64,000 nucleotides of DNA, taken from assembly GCF_001685355.1 (NCBI RefSeq), contig NZ_CP016438.1, positions 7,254,001 through 7,318,000 on the forward strand, written 5' to 3'. Each line of letters begins with the position of its first letter. Position 1 is the first letter of the stretch. Position numbers and translations under genes: made by a program. Source of the DNA: Streptomyces lincolnensis. GTDB lineage: Bacteria; Actinomycetota; Actinomycetes; Streptomycetales; Streptomycetaceae. Shown here in pieces: positions 46,200 through 55,682 of this stretch. Below the pieces are notes generated by a model that was not told the DNA's origin, did no database searches, and saw only the letters and a program-made list of their open reading frames with translations.

Positions 46200-47101
46200 C
46201 CGAGAAGATCCGGACGCCCGACGGCCTTGTCATCGTCGACAAGCCGTCGGGCTTCACTTCGCACGACGTCGTGGCCAAGATGCGCGGGATCGCCAGGACC
46301 CGCCGTGTCGGGCACGCGGGCACCCTCGACCCCATGGCGACGGGCGTCCTCGTCCTCGGCGTGGAGCGGGCCACCAAGCTCCTCGGCCATCTCGCGCTGA
46401 CCGAGAAGGAGTACCTGGGCACGATCCGCCTGGGCCAGACGACGCTGACCGACGACGCCGAGGGCGAGATCACGGGGTCGGTCGACGCCTCGAAGGTCAC
46501 CCGCGACGCCGTCGACGCCGGCATCGCCGAGCTGACCGGCCGCATCATGCAGGTGCCGTCCAAGGTCAGCGCCATCAAGATCAACGGCGTCCGCTCCTAC
46601 AAGCGGGCCCGCGACGGCGAGGAGTTCGACATCCCCGCCCGTCCCGTCACCGTCTCCTCCTTCGCGGTCCACGACATCCGGGACACCGTCGCCGAGGACG
46701 GCACCCCGGTCCTGGACCTGGTGGTGTCGGTGGTCTGCTCGTCCGGCACCTACATCCGGGCGCTCGCCCGCGACCTGGGCGCCGGCCTCGGAGTGGGCGG
46801 CCATCTCACGGCGCTGCGCCGGACCCGCGTCGGCCCGTACAAGCTGGACTCGGCCCGGACCCTCGACCAGCTCCAGCAGGACCTGACCGTCATGCCGATC
46901 GCCGAGGCCGCCACCGCCGCGTTCCCCCGCTGGGACGTCGACGCCCGGCGCGCCAAGCTGCTCACCAACGGTGTCCGGCTCGACATGCCCGAGGAGTACG
47001 TCGGCAAGGGCGCCGTCGCCGTGTTCGACCCCGAGGGGGTCTTCCTCGCCCTCGTCGAGGAACAGAAGGGCAAGGCGAAGAGCCTGGCCGTCTTCGGCTG
47101 A
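46196..47101 (+). CDS. truB: tRNA pseudouridine-55 synthase TruB
   Basis: 301 residues. Makes pseudouridine 55 in the tRNA T-loop. Catalytic Asp in VGHAGTLDPMATGVLVLG, followed by the substrate Tyr/Lys region EKEYLGTIRLG, QVPSKVSAIKINGVRSYKRAR, and VVCSSGTYIRALARDLG. A C-terminal PUA-like part is present (RRAKLLTNGVRL). ATG at 46196 overlaps the rbfA stop. Confidence 0.96.
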   Translation: MTEKIRTPDGLVIVDKPSGFTSHDVVAKMRGIARTRRVGHAGTLDPMATGVLVLGVERATKLLGHLALTEKEYLGTIRLGQTTLTDDAEGEITGSVDASKVTRDAVDAGIAELTGRIMQVPSKVSAIKINGVRSYKRARDGEEFDIPARPVTVSSFAVHDIRDTVAEDGTPVLDLVVSVVCSSGTYIRALARDLGAGLGVGGHLTALRRTRVGPYKLDSARTLDQLQQDLTVMPIAEAATAAFPRWDVDARRAKLLTNGVRLDMPEEYVGKGAVAVFDPEGVFLALVEEQKGKAKSLAVFG

Positions 47102-47132
47102 GCCTCTCGCTGGCCGTCCGCTGTAGGTCCGC

Positions 47133-47176
47133 CCGTGGAGCGGCGAACACGGGGTCGTCGTCCCGCCGCTCCACGG
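47133..47176 (+). terminator. hairpin after truB
   Basis: CCGTGGAGCGGCG (47133-47145) pairs perfectly over 13 bp with 47164-47176, with an 18-nt loop, 31 bp after the truB stop. It ends the rbfA-truB transcript and separates it from the next, unusual gene. The gap 47102-47389 also holds a TACCGT box (47318-47323) as a possible -10 for that gene. Confidence 0.75.
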
Positions 47177-47389
47177 TCCCCCTCGGTTCCCCCACCCCTA
47201 GGGTGTATCCAGCTGCCCCCGTCCATTCACCCGACCGGGCAGGCGCTCGGAGTGAACCGGGGGAGTGGGAGGGGGCGCGTTCCCCGCACGATCTGTCCCG
47301 CTGATCATCCCGCGCCTACCGTCGAATAGAGGCACGCGCACACAGCAGTACGGGAATCGAGCGCGTGCGTACGGCGGGGAGGTTCGACC

Positions 47390-50300
47390 ATGGCGGGACG
47401 GGGCCCGCAGCCCGACGACACCCGCGACGCCCCACGTCCGTCCCGGCGGACGGAAGAGGACCGGCGTGCGCGGGACCGGCATGTCGGGGCGGAACAGGAG
47501 CTTGGAGCGGTGCCGGCGGGGGAGTGGGCGCCGGGGCCGGTGTCCGGGCCCGGGGCGCGGCCGGAGTTGGGGCCGTGGTCTGGGGGACGGGCGGATCGGG
47601 CGTCAGGGGCTGTGGCGGAGGCTGAGCCGAGGTCGGGAGCGGGGGCGGAGTCGACGTCGGAGGCAGGGGCAAGGTCGAGTGCGGCGGTAGAGCAGAGGCC
47701 GGGCCCAGGGGTAAGGGCTGCGAAGTCGGGGGCAGTGGCCGGGTGGGACGAGGCGCTCGTCCGGTTCCGGGACCTCGCCGGTCGGCCCCGGGGCGTCGGG
47801 TTCGTCGCTGATCATCACGGTACGGTCGTCACCAGCCACGAGACCGTCGACGGACTGTCCCGGCTCGTGCTGTACGGCGCCGGGGACCGCAGTTGTGTCG
47901 TGACCGCCGACGCGGTGACCCCGCTGCCCGACCTGGACCTGGCCCTCGTACGCACCGAGGGCCTGGGCGTGGACCCGCTTCCGGTGACCGTGCGGGACCG
48001 CATCGAGACCGGCACGTATGTGAGGCTCCCGGCCGGCTGCTGGCGTGAGGCCCGGGTGCTGGGCTCGGGCGGAGTGACGTACACGGCCACGGATCGCTTC
48101 CGTCTCCTCGACGACGTACTGGAGTTGGCGATCGGAACCGCCGGCCGCGACGCGCTGCGCCTGGGCGGCGGGGCCGCGGGAGGGCCGGTGCTCGACGCCA
48201 CGACCGGTGCCGTGATCGGCGTCCTCGGCACGGCACTTCAGAGCGGTCACCGGGACGTCGGCTTCGCGGTGCCCCTGCGACCCGCCGCGCACGCTGCCCT
48301 CGCCGACCTCCTCCTCAGGAACGCGGCGACGGTTCCCGCGTACGACACCGACCTCAACCTCGCGGGCGTGCTGGAACTGACGGCGACCTCCGTGGGACAG
48401 GACGGGCCGACGGGGGCCGGTCAGCCGGACGCGGGGACGTCCGGCTCCGGGTGGTGCGGGGGCGTGGGGCCGGTCGAACGGGCCGTCGCAGCGGGGGAGT
48501 TGGAGAAGTTTCTGCGAGGGCCGGCCCTCGTGCTCGGGCTGGTCGGGGTGCCTGGGAGTGGTCGTACGACGGAGCTCGCTGCCCTGGCCGCTCGGCGGCA
48601 CCGGAGTGCGGAACCGGCGCCCACGCTGTGGCTGCGGGGTGCCGACCTCAAGGACGACGACGGCTCCGTGGCGGACGCGGCGGGCAGGGCGCTGGCCCGG
48701 GCGGCCAGGATCGTCGCCGCCTCGCAGTCCACGGACCCAGCGGACCTCGGTGACATCACACCGGAGCGCCTGGCCCACCTCTCCCGTACCGCCGGCCGCC
48801 CCCTCCTGCTCCTCCTCGACGGTCCCGAGGAGATGCCCCCCGTCCTGGCTCACCGCCTCCCCGCCTGGAGCGACGGCACGGCGAAGTGGCTGCGGGAGAC
48901 AGGGGCACGGCTGGTGGTCGCCTGCCGACCGGAGTACTGGGAGAAGGCGGGTTCGGCCTTCTCCCGGGACCTGCTGCACACCGTGCACCTCGGGGACCTG
49001 ACCGACCAGGAGGCTGCCGAGGCCCGCACGCGCTACCGGATCCCCGAGGGCGCCCTCACCGACGCCCGCCACCCCCTCACGCTCCGCCTGTACGCGGAGA
49101 TCCACGCAGCGCTCCAGAGCGTGCAAGGCATCCCTGGCATCCAGAGCGACGCCCCCATCGACCGCGACGACGTCTTCTCCGCCCACCTCGACCTCATGTG
49201 CCTCCGCATCGCCGTCCGCCTCGCCGCCCAGAACGGCCTCCGGGGCACCGCCGTACGCCGGCTGGCCGCCAAGGTGTCCGGGCAGGTCCACGAGGCCGCC
49301 CGCCGCAGTCTCGGCCCGGGACAGGGCGAGCTGGACCGGCAGTCGTTCGAGGCGGTGTTCCCCTGGGGCCAGGCCCCTGCGCGCCTCGGCGGTGGCACCG
49401 GCTGGGCCTCGGCCGTCCTCACCGAGGGCCTGCTCGTGCCCGCCGGCAACGGCTACCGCTTCGCCCACGAGGAACTCGCCGACTGGATCCAGGGCATGCA
49501 CCTGGACCTGGACGAGGCACTGCGCGCCCTCGTCCACCGCCGCACCCACCTCCACCCGGACCGTCCGCTCCCCGTCCCGCACCACCGCATCGGCCCCGTC
49601 GTCCAGGCCCTGCTGCTCCTGGCCCGGCAGCACGGCACCCCTCAACTCGCGCTGCGCCTGGAGGAGTTGGTGTACGCGCTGGACGCCGACCCGGACTCCT
49701 GGTGGGCCGCCAGGCTCCTCGCCGAGGTTCTGCGGCGGGTCCCGGACGCGACGCCGTACACCGCCGTACTCCATCTGCTCATCGACCGCGTCGTCGCCTG
49801 GCGGCGGCGCGGATGCCCGGTACCGGCCGAGTTCGGGCCCGACCTGTGGACCGCCCTGGCGCTCCCGCACGGCACCCGCTTCGAGCTCCTGCGCAGGCTC
49901 GTCCTGGCCGACGGGCCGCCGCACGAGGACGGTCCGCGGTTCCTGGACGCCGTGGCCGCACTGCTGACCGCCGATCCCACCGCCGTACCACCCCACCTCA
50001 CCCGCTGGTTCGACGACGAGCGGCCGCTGCCGGCCACCCCGGACGCGACCGTGGCGACGGCCGCGCAGGCGCTGCTGCACACGCACCGCCACGGGGCGCT
50101 GGACGACCTCACCGAGGTGCTCGTGGACTGCGCGCACGCCAGGGCCGACGAACTGCTCGCCGTTCTCGCGGAGGACGAGCCGTCGGCGATCTGCCGGGCC
50201 GTCGACCGGTGGGCGCACGACGAGCGGCCCGCGCGACGGGTCGCCGCGGTGGCGTACGGACTGCGCGCCGCCCCGCACCTCCGCACCGAGGCCGACCGCG

Positions 50301-51133
50301 AACTGCTGCGCTACGCCGCCCTCGCCCTGCTCGCCCGCCCCGCCGACTGCACCCTGCACGGCGGCGCGCTCGCCCTCCTGGTCCGGGACCCGGTCACCCG
50401 CGCCCGCCATCTCCCGCAGGCCCTCGGGCACTTCGTGGCCGGTGACCCGCAGCTGCCGGCCGGCGCGCTGGTCCCCGCCCTGGCCAGCCACCCGGACCAG
50501 GTCCTGGACGCCTTCCGCGCGCGGCTGCGCCGCCCGGACGCCGGGGAGGCGCTGCGCACCCTCGCCGACGTCACCACGCCCACCCCGGCCCGCCGGGTCG
50601 CCGACCTGGTGCGGGAGGCGGTGGAGCGGCGCCCGGAGAGCGCCGTGCACGTGGCCGCGTACGTCGACCGGCGCCTGGACCACGGGCCGACGGCCCGGGC
50701 GGTACTCCTGCCGCTGGTCACCGGCCTGCTGCACGGCGGCTCCGAGCAGGTGCGAGCCGCCCTCGCGACCGTTCTGACCGCCTCCGGCACGCCCGCCTCC
50801 CGCCCGCTGCGCCAGGAGCTCCTGGAGATCCTCCTGAGCCAGGAACACGCCCCCTCCGTCCTGGTCGCCGTCCTGCACGCGGCGGCCGCGCGCCGCGACG
50901 ACCCGCTGTGTGCCCGCGGTCTCGTCCACCGCACCGGCCTCCTCCTCGTCCGTACGCCCGAAGGAGCCGCCCTCTTCGACCGCGACCTCGTCGACCTGGG
51001 ACGACACGTCCCCGGCTTCGCCGCACGCCTCGTCGGCTGGCTGACCGACACCCCGCAGGAGTGGGCGGCGGTGGTGGGCCCCAGCGCCCGCCGGATGATC
51101 GAGAATCTGGCGGGTGTCCGCGTCCCCGCGTGA
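47390..51133 (+). CDS. trypsin-like/STAND-type NTPase/helical-repeat protein, both active sites altered
   Basis: 1247 residues. After about 120 disordered residues comes a trypsin-like domain (GVGFVADHHGTVVTSHETV with the His near residue 149; LPDLDLALVRT with the Asp near 181), but the nucleophile region reads GGGAAGGPVLD (near 260) instead of GxSGGPV, so the serine is Ala. Next is a P-loop NTPase with LVGVPGSGRTTELAAL (near 383; Arg in place of the Walker A Lys) and RPLLLLLDGPEEMPP (Walker B, near 470). It is followed by a winged-helix-like part (YRFAHEELADWIQGMHL) and about 550 residues of helical HEAT-like repeats. This is the layout of trypsin-STAND signalling proteins, in which protease, switch ATPase and repeat sensor are fused. 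Here both catalytic parts look disabled. ATG 47390 has GGGAGG upstream. The function is unknown. Confidence 0.8.
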   Translation: MAGRGPQPDDTRDAPRPSRRTEEDRRARDRHVGAEQELGAVPAGEWAPGPVSGPGARPELGPWSGGRADRASGAVAEAEPRSGAGAESTSEAGARSSAAVEQRPGPGVRAAKSGAVAGWDEALVRFRDLAGRPRGVGFVADHHGTVVTSHETVDGLSRLVLYGAGDRSCVVTADAVTPLPDLDLALVRTEGLGVDPLPVTVRDRIETGTYVRLPAGCWREARVLGSGGVTYTATDRFRLLDDVLELAIGTAGRDALRLGGGAAGGPVLDATTGAVIGVLGTALQSGHRDVGFAVPLRPAAHAALADLLLRNAATVPAYDTDLNLAGVLELTATSVGQDGPTGAGQPDAGTSGSGWCGGVGPVERAVAAGELEKFLRGPALVLGLVGVPGSGRTTELAALAARRHRSAEPAPTLWLRGADLKDDDGSVADAAGRALARAARIVAASQSTDPADLGDITPERLAHLSRTAGRPLLLLLDGPEEMPPVLAHRLPAWSDGTAKWLRETGARLVVACRPEYWEKAGSAFSRDLLHTVHLGDLTDQEAAEARTRYRIPEGALTDARHPLTLRLYAEIHAALQSVQGIPGIQSDAPIDRDDVFSAHLDLMCLRIAVRLAAQNGLRGTAVRRLAAKVSGQVHEAARRSLGPGQGELDRQSFEAVFPWGQAPARLGGGTGWASAVLTEGLLVPAGNGYRFAHEELADWIQGMHLDLDEALRALVHRRTHLHPDRPLPVPHHRIGPVVQALLLLARQHGTPQLALRLEELVYALDADPDSWWAARLLAEVLRRVPDATPYTAVLHLLIDRVVAWRRRGCPVPAEFGPDLWTALALPHGTRFELLRRLVLADGPPHEDGPRFLDAVAALLTADPTAVPPHLTRWFDDERPLPATPDATVATAAQALLHTHRHGALDDLTEVLVDCAHARADELLAVLAEDEPSAICRAVDRWAHDERPARRVAAVAYGLRAAPHLRTEADRELLRYAALALLARPADCTLHGGALALLVRDPVTRARHLPQALGHFVAGDPQLPAGALVPALASHPDQVLDAFRARLRRPDAGEALRTLADVTTPTPARRVADLVREAVERRPESAVHVAAYVDRRLDHGPTARAVLLPLVTGLLHGGSEQVRAALATVLTASGTPASRPLRQELLEILLSQEHAPSVLVAVLHAAAARRDDPLCARGLVHRTGLLLVRTPEGAALFDRDLVDLGRHVPGFAARLVGWLTDTPQEWAAVVGPSARRMIENLAGVRVPA

Positions 51134-51172
51134 CGGGACCGTGCCGAGTCCACGTGCGCCGGGTCACAGCCC

Positions 51173-51206
51173 CCATGCCGATGCGGGTCCGAAGCGCCCG
51201 GCATGG
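51173..51206 (+). terminator. hairpin between STAND-like gene and ribF
   Basis: CCATGCCG (51173-51180) pairs with CGGCATGG (51199-51206), 8 bp, with a GC-rich loop that may itself fold. It lies 39 bp after the stop. No FMN riboswitch could be recognised in the ribF leader. Confidence 0.4.
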
Positions 51207-51277
51207 CACCCTTAGACCTGCGTTACGAGGCAACCACGGACACGGGTTCGACGAGTTTGCGACAAGGAGCAGTCACA

Positions 51278-52234
51278 GTGCAGCGCTGGCGTGGCTTGGA
51301 GGACATCCCCGAGGACTGGGGGCGCAGCGTCGTCACCATCGGCTCCTACGACGGAGTCCACCGCGGACACCAGCTGATCATGCGGCACGCCGTGGACCGC
51401 GCCCGCGAGCTGGGCGTCCCCGCGGTCGTCGTCACCTTCGACCCGCACCCCAGCGAGGTCGTCCGCCCCGGCAGCCACCCGCCGCTGCTCGCCCCGCACC
51501 ACCGCCGCGCCGACCTCATGGCCGAGCTGGGCGTGGACGCGGTGCTGATCCTGCCCTTCACCACGGAGTTCTCGAAGCTGTCGCCGGCCGACTTCGTCGT
51601 CAAGGTCCTGGTCGACAAGCTGCACGCCAAGGCGGTCGTCGAGGGCCCCAACTTCCGCTTCGGCCACAAGGCCGCCGGGAACGTGGACTTCCTCACCGAG
51701 CAGGGCAAGGTCTACGACTTCGAGGTCGAGGTCGTCGACCTGTACGTGTCCGGCGAGGCGGGCGGCGGCGAACCCTTCTCCTCGACCCTGACCCGGCGCC
51801 TGGTCGCCGAGGGCGACGTCGAGGGCGCCGCCGAGATCCTGGGCCGCCCGCACCGGGTGGAGGGCGTGGTCGTCCGCGGCGCCCAGCGCGGCCGCGAGAT
51901 GGGCTTCCCGACGGCCAACGTCGAGACCCTGCCCCACACCGCCATCCCCGCCGACGGCGTCTACGCCGGCTGGCTGCACGTCGAGGGAGAGGCGATGCCC
52001 GCCGCGATCTCCGTCGGCACCAACCCGCAGTTCGACGGCACCGAGCGCACGGTGGAGGCGTACGCCATCGACCGCGTCGGCCTCGACCTGTACGGCCTGC
52101 ACGTCTGCGTCGACTTCCTCGCCTTCGTCCGCGGCCAGGCGAAGTTCGACACGCTCGACGCGTTGCTCGTCCAGATCGGCGAGGACGTCAAGCGCTGCCG
52201 TGAGCTGGTCGCGGGGGCGAGTTCCGGCGAGTAG
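51278..52234 (+). CDS. ribF: bifunctional riboflavin kinase/FAD synthetase
   Basis: 318 residues. Makes FMN and FAD from riboflavin. N-terminal nucleotidyltransferase domain with VVTIGSYDGVHRGHQ (HxGH-like), VTFDPHP and NFRFGHKAAGN. C-terminal riboflavin-kinase domain with RGREMGFPTANV and SVGTNPQFDGTERTVEAY. The frame is open upstream, but GTG 51278 follows AAGGAG with an 8-nt spacer and gives the usual length. It is normally the next gene after truB in actinobacteria; here the large STAND-like gene stands between. Confidence 0.95.
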   Translation: MQRWRGLEDIPEDWGRSVVTIGSYDGVHRGHQLIMRHAVDRARELGVPAVVVTFDPHPSEVVRPGSHPPLLAPHHRRADLMAELGVDAVLILPFTTEFSKLSPADFVVKVLVDKLHAKAVVEGPNFRFGHKAAGNVDFLTEQGKVYDFEVEVVDLYVSGEAGGGEPFSSTLTRRLVAEGDVEGAAEILGRPHRVEGVVVRGAQRGREMGFPTANVETLPHTAIPADGVYAGWLHVEGEAMPAAISVGTNPQFDGTERTVEAYAIDRVGLDLYGLHVCVDFLAFVRGQAKFDTLDALLVQIGEDVKRCRELVAGASSGE

Positions 52235-52247
52235 TTCGCCTACGACG

Positions 52248-52289
52248 ACGAAAGGCGGCCGGTGCCCGAAGGCACCGGCCGCCTTTCGT
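52248..52289. terminator. bidirectional terminator between ribF and EspI-like gene
   Basis: A perfect 19-bp inverted repeat (52248-52266 with 52271-52289) closed by a CGAA tetraloop, 13 bp after the ribF stop and 10 bp beyond the stop of the convergent gene. With TTTCGT on the 3' side it is the best terminator in the window. Confidence 0.9.
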
Positions 52290-52299
52290 GTACGTGCGG

Positions 52300-55200
52300 C
52301 TACTGCTGTGGGGGCGGCGGGGGCGGGGCCTGGCCCGGCTGGGGATAGCCGTAGCCCTGGGGCGGATAGCCGTAGCCCTCCTGCTGCGGGGGGCCCGCCG
52401 GGGGCTGGCCCTGTTGCGGGTAGGGCTGCTGCCCGGGGTGTCCGGGCTGGGCGGGCGGCGGGCCCTGCTGCGGGTAGGGCTGGCCGTACGGCTGTCCCGG
52501 GGCCGGCTGGCCCGGCTGGCCGGGCTGCTGCGGGTACGGGGTCGGCTGGCCCGGGGCCTGGCCGGGGTACGGCTGGCCCGGCATCTGCTGGCCCGGCATC
52601 GGCGGGGCGACGAGCGGGGGCTGCTGGTTGCTGCCCTCGTTGGTCCACAGGCCGTGCATCTGCTGGTGGCGGACGAAGTCCTCGGCGACCATCGCCGCGA
52701 GGTTGAAGTACGCCTCCCGGACCTTCGGCCGCATCATGTCGAGGTCGACCTCGGCACCGGCGGACAGGTGCTCGTCGAAGGGCACGACGATCACGCCCCG
52801 GCACCGGGTCTCGAAGTGCGTCACGATGTCCTCGACCTTGATCATCTTGCCGGTCTCGCGGACCCCCGAGATGACGGTGATGGACCGCGAGACGAGGTCG
52901 GCGTATCCGTGCGCCGACAGCCAGTCCAGCGTCGTACTGGCGCTGCTCGCACCGTCCACGGACGGTGTGGAGATGATGATGAGCTGGTCGGCGAGGTCGA
53001 GCACCCCGCGCATGGCGCTGTAGAGCAGACCGGTACCGGAGTCGGTCAGGATGACCGGGTACTGGTTGCCGAGCACGTCGATCGCGCGCCGGTAGTCCTC
53101 GTCGTTGAAGGTCGTCGAGACGGCCGGGTCGACGTCGTTGGCGATGATCTCCAGGCCGGAGGGCGCCTGGGAGGTGAACCGCCGGATGTCCATGTACGAG
53201 TTGAGGTGCGGGATCGCCTGGACGAGGTCGCGGATGGTGGCCCCGGTCTCGCGCCGTACCCGGCGGCCGAGCGTGCCGGCGTCCGGGTTGGCGTCGATCG
53301 CGAGGATCTTGTCCTGGCGCTCGATGGCGAGCGTGGAGCCGAGGGCCGTGGTGGTGGTCGTCTTGCCGACGCCGCCCTTCAGGCTGATGACGGCGATGCG
53401 GTAGCAGGACAGCACCGGCGTGCGGATGAGCTCCAACTTGCGCTGGCGCTCGGCCTCTTCCTTCTTGCCGCCCAGCTTGAACTTGCCGCCGGCCGTCGGA
53501 CGACTGCTCTTCGCCTTCTGCTTCTTGCTGTTGATCAGCCGGTCCGAGGACAGCTCCACGGCCGCGGTGTAACCCAGCGGCGTGGCACTGGGGTTGGCCG
53601 TGTGCCGCTGGTCGTGCTGCATGGCCTGCGGCCAGGCGGCAGCGGCGTCGGGGCCGGGCCCGGCGGCCGGGGGCTGCGCGGGGTACTGCTGGGGTTGAGG
53701 CTGGGGCTGGGGAGCGTTCGGCGGCGCTGCGTTGGGGTGCGGCGCGTGGGGGTGCGCCGGGTTGGGCTGTTGCGGGGCTCCCGGGTGGCCCTGCTGCGCG
53801 GGCGGCTGGGGCGGCTGGGGGAAGCCGTAACCGCCCTGCTGGGCCTGGGGGTTGGGCTGGTTCGGCGCGCCCGGCGCGGGTTGCGGGAAGCCGTAACCGG
53901 ACGGCTGCGGGGCGGCGGGCGGCTGGGCACCGGGCTGGGCGCCGGGGTGCGGGAAGCCGTAGCCACCCTGGGCGTTGGGCGCGGGGGCCGGCGGTTGCGG
54001 CTGGGCCTGGGGGTGCGGGAAGCCGTAGCCACCCTGCGGCGGGGCCGGAGGGGTGGGCGGGGTCGCGGGCGCGGCGGCGTTCTCGCTGCCGGGCTGGGGG
54101 AAGCCGTAGCCAGCGGGCGGCGTGGGCTGCCCCGGTGCCGGGGGCTGGTTCCAGCCGGCCGGTGCGGGCTGCGGGGCCTGCGGATGGAACGGCTGCTGCG
54201 GGGCGGCGGGCGGCTGGGCACCGGGGTGGGCGCCGGGCTGGCTGCCGGGGTGCGGGAAGCCGTAGCCGCCCTGGGGGTTCGGCGCGGGGGCCGGCGGTTG
54301 CGGCTGGGCCTGGGGCTGCGGGAAGCCGTAGCCGCCCTGGGGGTTCGGTGCCTGGTCCGGCTGGGCGGCGGCGTCCGGCTGCGGCTGTGCCGGCCACTGG
54401 GCCGCCGGGGCGGGCGCGGCGGGCTGGTAGGACGGCGGCAGCGGCGGGACACCGCTCTGCGGGGCCGGCGGGGGAGTCCAGGCGGGCTGGGCCTCGGGTG
54501 CGGTGGCGGCGGGGGAGGGGGCAGCGGTGGCGGCGTCCGGTGCGGGGCTGCGGGGGTCCGGGGCGGGTGCCGGCACCGGCGCGGGGGCCTGGGGTGGAGC
54601 CGAGCCGTCTGTGGACGGAGCGTCGGTGGACGGGGAGTCGGGCACCTGGGCGCCCTGGGCGTCGTCGGCGCCTTCCGGCTCCTGCGCGGCCTCGCCGGTC
54701 TCCTGGTCGGCCCCGGGTTCCTCCGCCGTGACCGTGGCGCCGTCCGTCTCGTCGGCGGAGGCTTCCTCGGAGGTGCTCACCTCGGCGGGCTCGGACGCGT
54801 CGCCGTCGGGCTCCGCGGAGGTGTCGCCGCCGTCCGTCGGGGTTCCGGCACCGGCCTCGGAGGTCTCGGCGGTCGGTTCGGCGACGGCGGGGGCGGTGCT
54901 CTCGGCCGCGTCCTCACCGGAGGTGTCGCCGGAGGGCTCCGCGGCGTCCGCGGCGGCGCGCTCCGCGATCTCGCGCTTGAGGGCGGACGACGAGATCCGC
55001 ATGGTCGCGCCGCTGACGAGGTCGCCGGACTCGTCCTCCTGCGGTGCGGGCGTACCGGCGGCAGGGGTCGACCAGGGCTGCTGGTAGGAACCGGCGGGCG
55101 GCTGGTCCGGCACGGCCACCGGAGCTCCGACCGGTGGGGGCGGCGTGGCGGGGGAGGGCGCCGGGGGCGGCGGTGTCGGGGCCGCCGGAGCCGCGTTCGA

Positions 55201-55338
55201 GGAGTTCTGCGTGTACCAGGCCGGTGGCGCGTAGTCGATCGTGAACTCGCCCGTCAACTCGATGGCGGACTCCGCGTCGGACTGGTCGTCGTCGGGTGTG
55301 TCCCAGCCCCCGCGGATCCCGTCCCGATCGCTGTTCAC
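52300..55338 (-). CDS. EspI-like MinD/ParA ATPase with long proline-rich arm (T7SS-associated)
   Basis: 1012 residues. Residues 1-270 are acidic and Ala/Glu/Ser/Thr-rich; 270-590 are Pro/Gln-rich with seven GYGFP motifs. A basic stretch ([14 protein letters not shown]) follows, then a MinD-type ATPase domain with the deviant Walker [15 protein letters not shown] (near residue 655), [12 protein letters not shown] and [18 protein letters not shown] second Pro/Gln/Tyr-rich tail ends the protein. Disordered arm plus MinD ATPase is the design of mycobacterial EspI, an ESX-1 accessory protein. GTG 55338 follows AGGAGG. It lies beside EccE and EccB, so a role in regulating or localising type VII secretion is likely (inference). 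Confidence 0.85.
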   Translation of the reverse strand: MNSDRDGIRGGWDTPDDDQSDAESAIELTGEFTIDYAPPAWYTQNSSNAAPAAPTPPPPAPSPATPPPPVGAPVAVPDQPPAGSYQQPWSTPAAGTPAPQEDESGDLVSGATMRISSSALKREIAERAAADAAEPSGDTSGEDAAESTAPAVAEPTAETSEAGAGTPTDGGDTSAEPDGDASEPAEVSTSEEASADETDGATVTAEEPGADQETGEAAQEPEGADDAQGAQVPDSPSTDAPSTDGSAPPQAPAPVPAPAPDPRSPAPDAATAAPSPAATAPEAQPAWTPPPAPQSGVPPLPPSYQPAAPAPAAQWPAQPQPDAAAQPDQAPNPQGGYGFPQPQAQPQPPAPAPNPQGGYGFPHPGSQPGAHPGAQPPAAPQQPFHPQAPQPAPAGWNQPPAPGQPTPPAGYGFPQPGSENAAAPATPPTPPAPPQGGYGFPHPQAQPQPPAPAPNAQGGYGFPHPGAQPGAQPPAAPQPSGYGFPQPAPGAPNQPNPQAQQGGYGFPQPPQPPAQQGHPGAPQQPNPAHPHAPHPNAAPPNAPQPQPQPQQYPAQPPAAGPGPDAAAAWPQAMQHDQRHTANPSATPLGYTAAVELSSDRLINSKKQKAKSSRPTAGGKFKLGGKKEEAERQRKLELIRTPVLSCYRIAVISLKGGVGKTTTTTALGSTLAIERQDKILAIDANPDAGTLGRRVRRETGATIRDLVQAIPHLNSYMDIRRFTSQAPSGLEIIANDVDPAVSTTFNDEDYRRAIDVLGNQYPVILTDSGTGLLYSAMRGVLDLADQLIIISTPSVDGASSASTTLDWLSAHGYADLVSRSITVISGVRETGKMIKVEDIVTHFETRCRGVIVVPFDEHLSAGAEVDLDMMRPKVREAYFNLAAMVAEDFVRHQQMHGLWTNEGSNQQPPLVAPPMPGQQMPGQPYPGQAPGQPTPYPQQPGQPGQPAPGQPYGQPYPQQGPPPAQPGHPGQQPYPQQGQPPAGPPQQEGYGYPPQGYGYPQPGQAPPPPPPQQ
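53818..54350 (-). repeat. GYGFP-type coding repeats in the EspI-like gene
   Basis: Seven GYGFP motifs, most as QGGYGFPxP followed by PQ-rich spacers. One unit of about 30 residues ([22 protein letters not shown]) occurs twice almost unchanged. GYGYP variants recur at the C-terminus of the same protein. Likely variable in length between strains. Confidence 0.75.
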
Positions 55339-55535
55339 AGTTCCTCCTGGTGTGGTCGAGCACCCTCAAGCCGTGCTGGGGCGACCGTTTCTGTCGTCCG
55401 ATTCGCCGGGCTGTCCCCCTTGGGCCCCGGGCCCTGTTGTCGCATCGCCCGCACCACCCGCTCACGGGTACTCACGACGTGCTCTGCCCCAGCCTAATCA
55501 CCAAAACCACGACCCCGGCAGGCCCGCCCACTCGA

Positions 55536-55554
55536 CGGGCTTCCGCGAAGCCCG
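55536..55554 (-). terminator. hairpin in the 344-bp gap between EspI-like gene and its upstream neighbour
   Basis: CGGGCTT-CCGCG-AAGCCCG, 7-bp stem, downstream of the minus-strand gene ending at 55683. The gap 55339-55682 otherwise holds a TAGGCT-like -10 (minus strand, 55491-55496) that could serve the EspI-like gene. No further gene is seen. Confidence 0.45.
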
Positions 55555-55682
55555 CTAATTCCTTCGATAACCCACCAAGTTGGACAGGGCATCCCGGCCC
55601 GAACCGCACGCCGAACCGTCCGCCGGCCCACACGGCGTCCTGCACTCCGCGGAGCCCTTCGGAGTCGTACCGGACGAACCTG

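Noticed and set aside
47603..51007. Open minus-strand frame of 1134 codons opposite the STAND-like gene
   Set aside because: No recognisable domain, while the plus-strand frame has clear NTPase and protease-like motifs and a ribosome binding site.
51134..51277. FMN riboswitch upstream of ribF
   Set aside because: The conserved RFN-element segments could not be found; only a simple hairpin at 51173-51206 is visible.
53818..54350. Possible CRISPR-like array
   Set aside because: The repeats are in frame, vary in spacing and encode GYGFP motifs in a Pro-rich protein; there are no unique spacers or cas genes.
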